From Nitrobacter sp035546855 (GTDB taxonomy: Bacteria > Pseudomonadota > Alphaproteobacteria > Rhizobiales > Xanthobacteraceae), in the NCBI GenBank assembly GCA_035546855.1, contig DASZVY010000050.1:1-64000 (forward strand): a stretch of 64,000 bases of DNA. Direction: 5' to 3'. Position numbers and translations under genes: made by a program. The notes beneath the pieces were generated by a model. The model was not told the DNA's origin, did no database searches, and saw only the letters and a list, made by a program, of their open reading frames with translations. The first letter of the stretch is position 1. The number at the start of each line of letters is the position of its first letter. This document shows positions 43,279 through 53,987 of this stretch, one piece after another.

Positions 43279-44636
43279 TGCGCAAGACTTCTCTCATTCT
43301 CCTCAGCGCTGCCGCTGGCGCGGCGCTGACGCTGTTCGTGACTCAGCCGCGGTCGATGCTGATGGGCTCCAGCGCACGCGCGGCGACGTCGGACACCTAT
43401 CGGCAGCTTAACCTGTTCGGCGACGTCTTCGAGCGGGTCCGCACCGATTACGTCGAGAAGCCCGACGACAGCAAGCTGATCGAGAACGCCATCAGCGGCA
43501 TGCTGTCGGGTCTCGATCCGCATTCCAGCTACATGGATGCCAAGAGCTTCCGTGACATGCAGGTGCAGACGCGCGGCGAATTCGGCGGCCTCGGCATCGA
43601 GGTCACGATGGAGGACGGCCTCATCAAGGTGGTGTCGCCGATCGACGACACGCCGGCGTCGAAGGCCGGCATCCAGGCCAACGACATCATCACCAATCTC
43701 GACGACGAGGCGGTGCAGGGGCTCACGCTCAATCAGGCGGTCGACAAGATGCGCGGCCCGGTCGGCACCAAGATCAAGCTGAAGATCATCCGCAAGGGGC
43801 AGAACAACCCGATCGACGTGACGCTCGTGCGCGACAACATTCGCGTCCGGTCCGTACGCTCGCGCGTTGAAGCAAATGATATCGCCTATATCCGCATCAC
43901 GACCTTCAACGAGCAGACGACCGAAGGTCTCAAGAAATCGATCGCGGATCTTCAGAATCAGATCGGCGACAAGCTCAAGGGCTACATCATCGATCTGCGC
44001 AACAACCCGGGCGGCCTGCTCGAGGAAGCCGTGACGGTGTCCGATGCGTTCCTGGATCGCGGCGAGATCGTCTCGACGCGTGGCCGCAACGCCGAGGAAA
44101 CCCAGCGCCGGGTGGCGCATCCCGGCGATCTGACCAAGGGCAAACCGGTCGTGGTGCTGATCAACGGCGGCTCGGCATCGGCGTCGGAAATCGTCGCCGG
44201 CGCGCTGCAGGATCACAAGCGCGCCACGTTGATCGGCACCCGCTCGTTCGGCAAGGGCTCGGTGCAGACGATCATTCCGCTCGGCTCCGGCAACGGTGCG
44301 CTGCGGCTGACGACAGCGCGCTACTACACGCCGTCGGGCCGCTCGATCCAAGCCAAGGGCATCGTTCCGGATATCGAGGTGCTGCAGGATGTGCCGGACG
44401 ATCTGAAGTCGCGCACCGACACCAAGGGCGAGGCGTCGCTGCGGGGCCACCTGAAGAACGGCACCGACGAGAAGACCGGCTCGCAGTCCTACGTCCCGCC
44501 GGACGCCAAGGACGACAAGGCGCTGAAGGCGGCGGATGACTTCCTGCACGGCAACAAGACGACCGCGTCGGTCCCGGGGGTCGTCCCCGGCGAGAAGGCG
44601 GCGATCGACAAACCCGCCAGCAAGATGCCGAACTGA
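43275..44636 (+). CDS. ctpA: C-terminal processing peptidase CtpA (S41 family)
   Basis: A 453-residue periplasmic serine protease with an N-terminal signal/anchor (SLILLSAAAGAALTLFV), a PDZ domain (about 90-165, GGLGIEVTMEDG and IQANDIITNLDDEAV) and an S41 protease domain. The catalytic Ser is in INGGSASASEIVAGAL and the Lys in TRSFGKGSVQT. The C-terminal tail is Lys/Asp-rich. It trims proteins at the C-terminus and probably regulates murein hydrolases. ATG 43275 overlaps the stop of the EnvC-like gene, so the two are coupled. Confidence 0.95.
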   Translation: MMRKTSLILLSAAAGAALTLFVTQPRSMLMGSSARAATSDTYRQLNLFGDVFERVRTDYVEKPDDSKLIENAISGMLSGLDPHSSYMDAKSFRDMQVQTRGEFGGLGIEVTMEDGLIKVVSPIDDTPASKAGIQANDIITNLDDEAVQGLTLNQAVDKMRGPVGTKIKLKIIRKGQNNPIDVTLVRDNIRVRSVRSRVEANDIAYIRITTFNEQTTEGLKKSIADLQNQIGDKLKGYIIDLRNNPGGLLEEAVTVSDAFLDRGEIVSTRGRNAEETQRRVAHPGDLTKGKPVVVLINGGSASASEIVAGALQDHKRATLIGTRSFGKGSVQTIIPLGSGNGALRLTTARYYTPSGRSIQAKGIVPDIEVLQDVPDDLKSRTDTKGEASLRGHLKNGTDEKTGSQSYVPPDAKDDKALKAADDFLHGNKTTASVPGVVPGEKAAIDKPASKMPN

Positions 44637-44660
44637 TCTGTTCGGACTCCCTTCGCGTTC

Positions 44661-44690
44661 CGGGCGGCCTTCGGGCCGCCCGTTTCGTTT
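44661..44690 (+). terminator. Rho-independent terminator after ctpA
   Basis: CGGGCGGCC at 44661 pairs with GGCCGCCCG across a TTCG tetraloop, followed by TTTCGTTT. Confidence 0.85.
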
Positions 44691-44774
44691 GGGGGGATGC
44701 CTTGCTTTCCCGGGGTCGAGGGTCCGCCGCGTGGTCGGGTCATGATATGGTCCAACGATGATTCGGGGAGGGCC

Positions 44775-45998
44775 ATGGCCGACGCCACCGACGATCTGAG
44801 CGCTCCGCTCGGACAGCAATCTCCGCGCAGGCGGCGGTTCAAGCTGCCCTTTACGCCCGTGCAGGCCATGGCTGTCGTGCTGGGCCTGTTTCTCGCGGGT
44901 TTTGCCGGGTTTGCGCTGTTCAATACCAACCCGCTTGGCGGCGAACCGGTGGCTCATGTCGCCATCCGCCGGACCGGCGGCGCCGGCGAGAAGCCGGCGG
45001 CATCCTCAACGGCCGGACAAAAGCAGGAGACCGCGGCCGAACCCAAGGCGTCGACGGTGTCGACACCTACGGCGGGTCAGAAGACCATCACCATTATCGA
45101 TGGCTCCAGCGGCGCGCGTCAGGACGTCGTCGTGGCGCGTGAGGACGCGGACGCCCCTGGAAACGGCGGGGACGCGATGCCTCCCGTGATGCCCGGAATC
45201 AATCCGCGGCTCCTGGAAAAGTCACGCTACGGCATGATTCCGGTCGTGGCCGGCGACCTGAAGCCATTCAACGCCTATGCGACGGACAGCGAGGCCGTGC
45301 GCGCGCAGGCCGCGAAAAAGCCGGTCATCGCCATCGTTGTTGGCGGCCTCGGCGTCGGTGCTGCGAAGACCACCGACGCCATCATGAATCTGCCCGCGGC
45401 GGTGACGCTGGCGTTTACGCCCTACGGTGCACAGCCGACGAAACTGGTCGAGCGCGCTCGCGCGCAACATCACGAAATCCTCCTGCAAGTTCCGATGGAG
45501 CCGTTCGACTATCCCGACAATGACCCGGGACCGCAGACCTTGCTGACGACACTGGGCGCGGAACAGAACGTCGATCGCCTCCATTGGCATCTCAGCCGGT
45601 TCCAGGGCTATGTCGGCATCGCTAATTTCATGGGCTCGAAATTCGTCTCGTCCGACACGGGATTGCAGCCGATCATCGGCGAGGCCGCCAAGCGCGGCCT
45701 CGGCTATCTTGATGACGGCACCACGCCGCGCAGCGTGGCCGGATCGCTCGCGATCGCGCAGGCCATGCCGTTCGCGAAGGCGGATGCGACCATCGACACG
45801 GTGCCGACCGCGGTCGAAATCGACAAGGCGCTGGGACAACTGGAAGCCCTCGCCAAGGAACGGGGAGTTGCGATCGGCATGGCAACGGCGCTGCCGATCT
45901 CGATCACGAGAATCGAGAACTGGACCAAGGCCCTGGATAGTCGCGGCATCATGCTTGTGCCATTGACAACCGCGATGCTGAAATCAAAATCGAGCTAA
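44775..45998 (+). CDS. Divergent polysaccharide deacetylase family protein (YibQ type)
   Basis: A 407-residue protein with an N-terminal membrane anchor (VQAMAVVLGLFLAGFAGFAL, about 35-54), a low-complexity Ala/Thr/Pro linker, and a C-terminal divergent polysaccharide deacetylase domain (about 175-400; KKPVIAIVVGGLGVGAAKT, LAFTPYGAQP, LLQVPMEPFDYP, FMGSKF). YibQ/DUF610 proteins are often next to EnvC and CtpA genes and are linked to cell-envelope upkeep. Standard NodB zinc motifs are not evident, so deacetylase activity is doubtful. Start supported by GGGGAGGG. Confidence 0.88.
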   Translation: MADATDDLSAPLGQQSPRRRRFKLPFTPVQAMAVVLGLFLAGFAGFALFNTNPLGGEPVAHVAIRRTGGAGEKPAASSTAGQKQETAAEPKASTVSTPTAGQKTITIIDGSSGARQDVVVAREDADAPGNGGDAMPPVMPGINPRLLEKSRYGMIPVVAGDLKPFNAYATDSEAVRAQAAKKPVIAIVVGGLGVGAAKTTDAIMNLPAAVTLAFTPYGAQPTKLVERARAQHHEILLQVPMEPFDYPDNDPGPQTLLTTLGAEQNVDRLHWHLSRFQGYVGIANFMGSKFVSSDTGLQPIIGEAAKRGLGYLDDGTTPRSVAGSLAIAQAMPFAKADATIDTVPTAVEIDKALGQLEALAKERGVAIGMATALPISITRIENWTKALDSRGIMLVPLTTAMLKSKSS

Positions 45999-46054
45999 CG
46001 TTCCCGGTCCGGTTGCGGGATGCGGGCTGCGGCGGGGGAGAGGCTTTTGATGGA

Positions 46055-46558
46055 ATGACGCGCTACGACGATCTGCCTTACCGGACATGCGTCGGCATGA
46101 TGTTGATCAACGACGAGGGACTGGTGTTCATCGGCCGCCGTGCCGGCGGGATCGAGCATGTCGACGACAGGCATGTCTGGCAGATGCCGCAAGGCGGCGT
46201 CGATCCCGGCGAGGACACGTGGCTTGCGGCGAAGCGCGAGCTTTACGAAGAGACCAGCGTGCGCTCGGTCGAGAAACTTGCGGAAGTCGCGGACTGGCTG
46301 ATCTACGATATTCCCCGCACGGTGGCCGGTCGGGCCTGGAAGGGCCGCTATCGCGGTCAGCGCCAGAAATGGTACGCGATACGTTTCACCGGCAAGGATT
46401 CCGAGATCAATGTCGCCAACCCCGGCGACGGCCACAAGCCGGAATTCGTCACCTGGCGGTGGGAGCCGATGCAGAACCTTCCCGAGTTGATCGTGCCGTT
46501 CAAGCGGCCGGTGTATGAGCGGGTGGTGAAGGAATTCGCGACGCTGTCCAGACGCTGA
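46055..46558 (+). CDS. RppH-like Nudix hydrolase 1
   Basis: A 167-residue Nudix protein of the RNA pyrophosphohydrolase/Ap4A hydrolase type. WQMPQGGVDPGEDTWL opens the Nudix box, which continues RELYEETSV; the final box glycine is Ser here (EETSV for EETGV). GRYRGQRQKWYAIRFTG and the end VPFKRPVYERVV are shared with RppH. It would remove pyrophosphate from mRNA 5' ends. It overlaps no neighbour, and a second copy starts six bases after its stop. One of the pair may serve dinucleoside polyphosphates. Confidence 0.85.
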   Translation: MTRYDDLPYRTCVGMMLINDEGLVFIGRRAGGIEHVDDRHVWQMPQGGVDPGEDTWLAAKRELYEETSVRSVEKLAEVADWLIYDIPRTVAGRAWKGRYRGQRQKWYAIRFTGKDSEINVANPGDGHKPEFVTWRWEPMQNLPELIVPFKRPVYERVVKEFATLSRR

Positions 46559-46563
46559 TCGGC

Positions 46564-47061
46564 ATGACGGCTTCCAAACCCTACCGCCCGAACGTCGGAA
46601 TCGCGCTGTTCAACGGCTCAGGTCAGGTTCTGATCGGGCGCCGGTTCCGGGACGACGGCCCGGAGATCATCCTCCCCGGACTGGAATGGCAGATGCCGCA
46701 GGGCGGCATCGACCCCGATGAGGATCCGCGGCAGGCGGTGATGCGCGAACTCTGGGAGGAGACCGGGATCAGGGCCGCCGCCTATCTCGATGAGACGGAT
46801 TGGCTCACTTACGAGTTTCCGCCCTATCACGGCCCGCAGACGCACCGGCTGGCGAAGTTTCGCGGCCAGCGCCAGAAGTGGTTCGCGCTGCGGTTCGCCG
46901 GCCACGACGGGGAGATCGACCCGCTGACCCCGCGCAACGGTCAGCCGCCCGAATTCGATGCATGGCGATGGGAGCGTCTCGATCGCGTGGCCGGCCTGGT
47001 GGTGCCGTTCCGGCGCGAGGTCTATCGAACGGTAGCGGACCGTTTCGCGAAATTCGTCTGA
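46564..47061 (+). CDS. rppH: RppH-like Nudix hydrolase 2
   Basis: A 165-residue Nudix hydrolase with a canonical box (GGIDPDEDPRQAVMRELWEE followed by TGI). The start MTASKPYRPNVGIALFNGSG and the segment KFRGQRQKWFALRFAGHDGE fit RppH better than the upstream copy. It cleaves 5'-triphosphate RNA to monophosphate and so triggers decay. Only five bases separate it from the upstream Nudix gene, so the two form a tandem operon ending in a bidirectional terminator shared with atpC. Confidence 0.88.
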   Translation: MTASKPYRPNVGIALFNGSGQVLIGRRFRDDGPEIILPGLEWQMPQGGIDPDEDPRQAVMRELWEETGIRAAAYLDETDWLTYEFPPYHGPQTHRLAKFRGQRQKWFALRFAGHDGEIDPLTPRNGQPPEFDAWRWERLDRVAGLVVPFRREVYRTVADRFAKFV

Positions 47062-47080
47062 TGACCGTCTGGCGATCAAT

Positions 47081-47109
47081 AAAAAAGGGCGCCGGCGGGC
47101 GCCCTTTTT
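47081..47109. terminator. Bidirectional terminator between rppH and atpC
   Basis: GGGCGCC at 47087 pairs with GGCGCCC at 47098 around GGCG, with an A-run before and a T-run after, so it can stop both converging transcripts. Confidence 0.9.
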
Positions 47110-47133
47110 GGTGGAGAGTGGCGTTGGCCGCTC

Positions 47134-47541
47134 TCAGTGCATCGCTGTGGTGTTGAGCTGATGCTGGATGCTCTTGTAGTGATCTAGCCGCTCAATGGCG
47201 TGATCGAGCTCCGAGCCTTCCTTCTCGTTGAGCTTGGCTTCCATGTGGGAGATCGTCTCCGCGAACTTCGCGCGGTCGAGATCCTGGATCGACGTCGCCA
47301 CATCGGCCAGCACCGTCAGTCCCTTGTCGGACACCTCGGCGAGGCCGCCGAGCACGATGATCTTCTGGTGCGTGCTGCCGGTCGTCACGGTGAGGATACC
47401 GGGACGCACGGCCGCGACGACGGGCGCGTGCCCTGCGAGGACGCCGAAGTCGCCCTCGACGCCGGGAACGTCGACCTGGTCGACCTCTCCGGAGAAGGTA
47501 AGCTTTTCAGGCGAGACGAGATCGAAGTGGAAGGTGGCCAT
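47134..47541 (-). CDS. atpC: ATP synthase F1 epsilon subunit
   Basis: A 135-residue epsilon subunit. The N-terminal beta-sandwich (ATFHFDLVSPEKLTFSGEVD, GDFGVLAGHAPVV) is complete and followed by the helical C-terminal arm (LDRAKFAETISHMEAKLNEK). It is the last gene of the F1 operon. A dispersed palindrome of about 90 bases separates it from atpD. Confidence 0.97.
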   Translation of the reverse strand: MATFHFDLVSPEKLTFSGEVDQVDVPGVEGDFGVLAGHAPVVAAVRPGILTVTTGSTHQKIIVLGGLAEVSDKGLTVLADVATSIQDLDRAKFAETISHMEAKLNEKEGSELDHAIERLDHYKSIQHQLNTTAMH

Positions 47542-47568
47542 CGGAAATCCGTTTCAACTCGGCAAGTG

Positions 47569-47657
47569 CGTCATCCTGAGGTGGCCGCTCTTGCGGCCCT
47601 CGAAGGATGATAACCGTCACCCTTCGAGGCTCGCTGCGCTCGCACCTCAGGGTGACG
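47569..47657. repeat. Dispersed palindrome between atpD and atpC
   Basis: Starts CGTCATCCTGAGGTGG and ends GCACCTCAGGGTGACG, with CCCTCGAAGGATG facing CACCCTTCGAGG. A further repeat family, placed inside the operon 18 bases after the atpD stop. Confidence 0.7.
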
Positions 47658-47675
47658 AGCGCAGTCTTGTTGCGA

Positions 47676-49106
<1,431 letters not shown>

Positions 49107-49134
49107 AAAGAGTCTCCTTTAACGAATACGCGTG

Positions 49135-49539
49135 TCAGAGGACGCTGAGCGTCACCGGCACGTTGTTGCGCGTCGCCCGCGAATACGGGCAGATCTTGTG
49201 AGCGTCTTCGAGCAGCGCCTTGACCTTCTCCTTGTCGGCGCCGGGAATGCGCAAGCTGAGTTCGGCCTTCAGCGCGAAGCTGATCTCGTCCTTGTCGATG
49301 GTGACGTTGCAGCCGACTTCCGCGGCTTGCCCGTCGAGGCCATGCTTCTTGGCCAAAGCGAGCACGGCCTGGCCGAAGCAGGCCGACCAGCCGAGGGCAA
49401 AGAGCTGCTCGGGATTATGGCCCTCGCCGGCGCCACCCATTTCCTTCGGCAGACCCATGGCGAGCGCAAGGCCGCCATTGTCGAGGATCGCGCGGCCATT
49501 GCGGCCGCCCTTGGTCGTCGCCTTCGTCGAATAAGCCAT
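49135..49539 (-). CDS. ohr: Ohr/OsmC-family organic hydroperoxide reductase
   Basis: A 134-residue thiol peroxidase of the Ohr group. Both redox cysteines are present, in LGWSACFGQAVL and HKICPYSRAT. NPEQLFALGWSACFGQAV and the N-terminal YSTKATTKGGRNG are family-typical. It reduces organic hydroperoxides using lipoyl-type donors; lpdA lies 12 kb away. It is placed on the same strand between atpG and atpD with gaps of 22 and 28 bases, so it is almost certainly part of the atp transcript. Confidence 0.92.
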   Translation of the reverse strand: MAYSTKATTKGGRNGRAILDNGGLALAMGLPKEMGGAGEGHNPEQLFALGWSACFGQAVLALAKKHGLDGQAAEVGCNVTIDKDEISFALKAELSLRIPGADKEKVKALLEDAHKICPYSRATRNNVPVTLSVL

Positions 49540-49561
49540 GACAAACTCCCGTTCGGTTGAC

Positions 49562-50437
49562 TTAGACTGCCTCGGCGCCGGAGATGATCTCGATCAGTTC
49601 CTTCGTGATCATCGCCTGACGGGTCCGGTTGTAGATCAGGGTCTGCTTGCGAATCATTTCGCCCGCATTGCGGGTTGCATTGTCCATGGCGCTCATCTGC
49701 GCGCCGTAGAACGAGGCATTGTTTTCGAGAAGGGCGCGGAAAACCTGCACCGCGAGATTGCGCGGCAGCAGCCGGGTCAGGATTTCATCCTCCTCCGGCT
49801 CGTATTCATAGGATGGCGCAGGCCCGGCATTGGCTGCGGGAGCTTCCACCTTGAGCGGAATGATCTGCTGGGCGGTCGGAATCTGTGCGACGACCGACTG
49901 GAAGCGCGAATAAAACAGCGTGCAAACGTCGAACTCGCCCGCGTCGAAGCGCGCGATGACCTTCTTCGCGATATCCTCGGCGCTGACGAAGCCGATCTGG
50001 CGCACGGCGCGCAGGTCGAGATGCTCGACGATCTGCTTGTCGAAGGTCCGGCGAAGCTGTTCGTAGCCCTTGCGGCCGACGCAGAAGAACTTCACCTCCT
50101 TGCCCTGGTTCATCAGGGCATAGGCGCGCTCGCGCGCCAGGCGCACGATCGAGGAGTTGAAAGCACCGGACAGGCCGCGCTCGCCGGTGCAGACCAGCAG
50201 CAGGTGAACCTGGTCGCGGCCGGTGCCGCCGAGCAGAACCGGCGCGCTGCCGGAACCGGCGGCGCTGGCGATGTTCGAGATCACCTGATCCATTTTTTCG
50301 GCGTAGGGCCGCGCGGCTTCGGCGGCCGTCTGCGCCCGGCGCAGCTTCGAGGCCGCGACCATCTGCATGGCCTTGGTGATCTTCTGCGTCGCCTTGGTCG
50401 AGGCGATGCGGACGCGCATGTCTTTGAGGCTGGCCAT
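49562..50437 (-). CDS. atpG: ATP synthase F1 gamma subunit
   Basis: A 291-residue central-stalk subunit. The N-terminal helix MASLKDMRVRIASTKATQKI and the C-terminal helix NATRNAGEMIRKQTLIYNRT pair as the rotor coiled coil, with GERGLSGAFNSS between. An alpha-proteobacterial insert (about 190-215, Pro/Glu-rich, YEYEPEEDEIL) is present. A 105-base inverted-repeat element separates it from atpA. Confidence 0.97.
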   Translation of the reverse strand: MASLKDMRVRIASTKATQKITKAMQMVAASKLRRAQTAAEAARPYAEKMDQVISNIASAAGSGSAPVLLGGTGRDQVHLLLVCTGERGLSGAFNSSIVRLARERAYALMNQGKEVKFFCVGRKGYEQLRRTFDKQIVEHLDLRAVRQIGFVSAEDIAKKVIARFDAGEFDVCTLFYSRFQSVVAQIPTAQQIIPLKVEAPAANAGPAPSYEYEPEEDEILTRLLPRNLAVQVFRALLENNASFYGAQMSAMDNATRNAGEMIRKQTLIYNRTRQAMITKELIEIISGAEAV

Positions 50438-50472
50438 CGGTAACTCTGTTTATCCCCTTGCTCGGCCTATTC

Positions 50473-50577
50473 CCTCTCCCGCTTGCGGGGGAGGGTTAGG
50501 GAGGGGGCCGAATCCTGTCATGAAATGCCCCCACCCGCCCGGCTTTGCCGGTCGACCTCCCCCGCAAGCGGGAGAGG
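50473..50577. repeat. 105-bp inverted-repeat element between atpA and atpG
   Basis: The same 22-base arms as at 28912 occur here at 50473-50494 and 50556-50577, around GGGAGGGGGCC and GGGCCCC-like segments. It is transcribed within the atp operon, starting nine bases after the atpA stop, and would form a very stable RNA hairpin. Confidence 0.85.
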
Positions 50578-50586
50578 TTAGGAAAA

Positions 50587-52118
<1,532 letters not shown>

Positions 52119-52119
<1 letters not shown>

Positions 52120-52679
52120 CAGCCTGCCTCTTTCATCGCGTGCTTGATCGAGTTGAGTTTGGTGCGGAGCGAGCTGTCCACCATGCGGCTGCCGAGCTTG
52201 ACCACAAGCCCGCCGATGATGGACGGATCGACCTTCACGTTGAGCGCGACGTCCTTGCCCGTCACTGATTTCAGTGCGGTCTTCAGCGCGTCGAGATTCC
52301 TGTCGCTAAGGGTTTCGGCGACGGTCACGTCGGCCGTGGCCTCCCCCTTGAATTTCGCCACCAGCGCGCGATACGCCCGGATCACGTCCCCGACAGCGAA
52401 CAGCCGGCGATTGGTGGTAAGAACCTTGAGGAATTTTGCAGTGGTGCCGCCGATGCCGGCCTTGTCGAGCACCGCGCCTAGCGCCTTGAGCTGCATGTCC
52501 GCGGTAAAGACCGGGCTGCGGACCAGGCGGACCAGCTCAGGGCTGTCCGCGAGCATGGCATCGAACTTGTCGAGGTCGGCCTTCACGGCGTCGACGGATT
52601 TGTCTTCGCGGGCGAGGTCAAACAGGGCCGTTGCGTAACGGCCCGACACACCAGAAACAGACGGATCTTCAGCAGCCAC
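52119..52679 (-). CDS. atpH: ATP synthase F1 delta subunit
   Basis: A 186-residue delta subunit, the peripheral-stalk link. It has the helical N-domain (SGRYATALFDLAREDKSVDA) and the C-terminal signature VDPSIIGGLVVKLGSRMVDS. I chose GTG at 52679, giving MAAEDPSVSG, which matches family members; a TTG at 52694 would add five residues. It heads the operon, whose promoter should lie in the 52.7-53 kb gap. Confidence 0.95.
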
Positions 52680-53375
52680 CAGCGCGCTCTTCAAGCTGTC
52701 AAACTCGCAAGGGGGAAACCGTCGCCAGAGAAGCGGCGTTAAAGCGGCTCAAGCCCTTGGAATTCAAGAGGGACTTCGATTTTCGACCGGCGCCAAGCGC
52801 GCCGGCAGCGTTAAAATCGCGGCTTTGCTAACATAGCGCGCGCGCAGGTGCAACACGACGACCGCCGCAGGCGATGCCGTGTCGCATGTCATTTCGCGAT
52901 GATGCTTCCTCTCTCTCGCGGGCGTTGACCGGCCTGCCTGAGCCAACATTCTCAAGGCCGTGAGGGGCGATCTTTTTGGGCTGATCGGGTGCCGCCAAGT
53001 ATTCGTCGGCTATTCGTCGGCCTTTCGGACGGAGCGCTTACGGTAGCCTCAGGATTGAATCTGCGGAGATTCTTCCGGCTGGCTGTGCCGCGTTGAGCGT
53101 AGCTCGCGTTGCCGTTACTTGCCGAATGCTTGCCATGCAGAGGCAAAACTTGATTCAACAGTATTTCCATGTATTCGTATGATGACGCAAGTTCAGCATA
53201 AATAATTTTCTGTAAAATTAACGATTTTATCCTGATCAAAAGATATTTCAGCGTGATCACGAAGCATTCCGTTGCCTCTTTTACGCCGCAGTTGGGCTTT
53301 CAACGGTCGCTAGCTCAATTCAGAGCGGGGTGCACTTGCCGTCGTCGCGGCAATACTAGTTCGAGGGACTTCAAT
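52680..53375. other. Intergenic region with atp and rlpA promoters
   Basis: No gene is supported in these 696 bases. The right part (about 53130-53280) is notably A/T-rich (TAAATAATTTTCTGTAAAAT) and precedes rlpA. The left part should hold the divergent atp promoter, but I cannot assign -35 and -10 boxes with confidence. Confidence 0.5.
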
Positions 53376-53891
53376 ATGCTGCAATCGAAAAAATCGACGC
53401 TGGGCATTCTCGTCCGGCCGCGAATGGCGGTTGCCATGGTCGCTGCAACCGTTTTGATCGCCGGGAGTGCGACCGAGGCTTCGGCCCGTCCACGCCATCA
53501 CCACCATCGACATCACTACACCCACCACCATCATTACCGGCACCACGCGGCCGCCGAGGGATCGTCCTGGCTGAATGCGAATGCTTCGTTCGGCCACGCC
53601 GGTGGGACCGGCCGCAGCTTTTCGGGCATCGCCTCCTATTACGGCAATGAAGCCGGCCGGCGCACCGCGTCCGGCCAGCGCTTCAACCAGAACGCCATGA
53701 CGGCGGCCCATCGCAGCCTGCCGTTCGGCACCAAGCTCAAGGTTACCCATGGCAACCGCAGTGTCATCGTGACCATCAACGATCGCGGCCCGTTCGTGCG
53801 CGGCCGTGTGCTCGACCTGTCGACGGGCGCCGCCCGTGCCATCGGCCTGACCGGGCGGGGCGTCGGCCGCGTCGTCGCGGAAGTCATGTAA
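53376..53891 (+). CDS. rlpA: RlpA-like septal lytic transglycosylase with His-rich linker
   Basis: A 171-residue secreted protein: signal sequence (RMAVAMVAATVLIAGSATEA), a His-rich linker (RPRHHHHRHHYTHHHHYRHH, about 38-57) and a double-psi beta-barrel (about 80-170; SGIASYYGNEAGRRTASGQR, LPFGTKLKV, VTINDRGPFVRGR, LDLS). RlpA proteins cut denuded glycan strands or bind murein at septa; no SPOR domain is present. The His tract would bind metals. ATG 53376 follows GAGGG; a longer frame from 53253 lacks a start site. Confidence 0.88.
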   Translation: MLQSKKSTLGILVRPRMAVAMVAATVLIAGSATEASARPRHHHHRHHYTHHHHYRHHAAAEGSSWLNANASFGHAGGTGRSFSGIASYYGNEAGRRTASGQRFNQNAMTAAHRSLPFGTKLKVTHGNRSVIVTINDRGPFVRGRVLDLSTGAARAIGLTGRGVGRVVAEVM

Positions 53892-53941
53892 GCGTCGCGT
53901 TTGTCGCGTAGTGTCGCGTTCGTCGCGTAGCGTAAGTGTAG

Positions 53942-53972
53942 AAAAGGCCGGCGGTTGAGCCGGCCTTTTTCT
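53942..53972. terminator. Terminator between rlpA and the ABC exporter gene
   Basis: AAAGGCCGGC at 53943 pairs with GCCGGCCTTT at 53959, followed by TTCTT, serving rlpA and possibly the converging exporter gene. Several GTCGCGT repeats lie before it. Confidence 0.85.
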
Positions 53973-53987
53973 TCGCGGCCGTATCTT

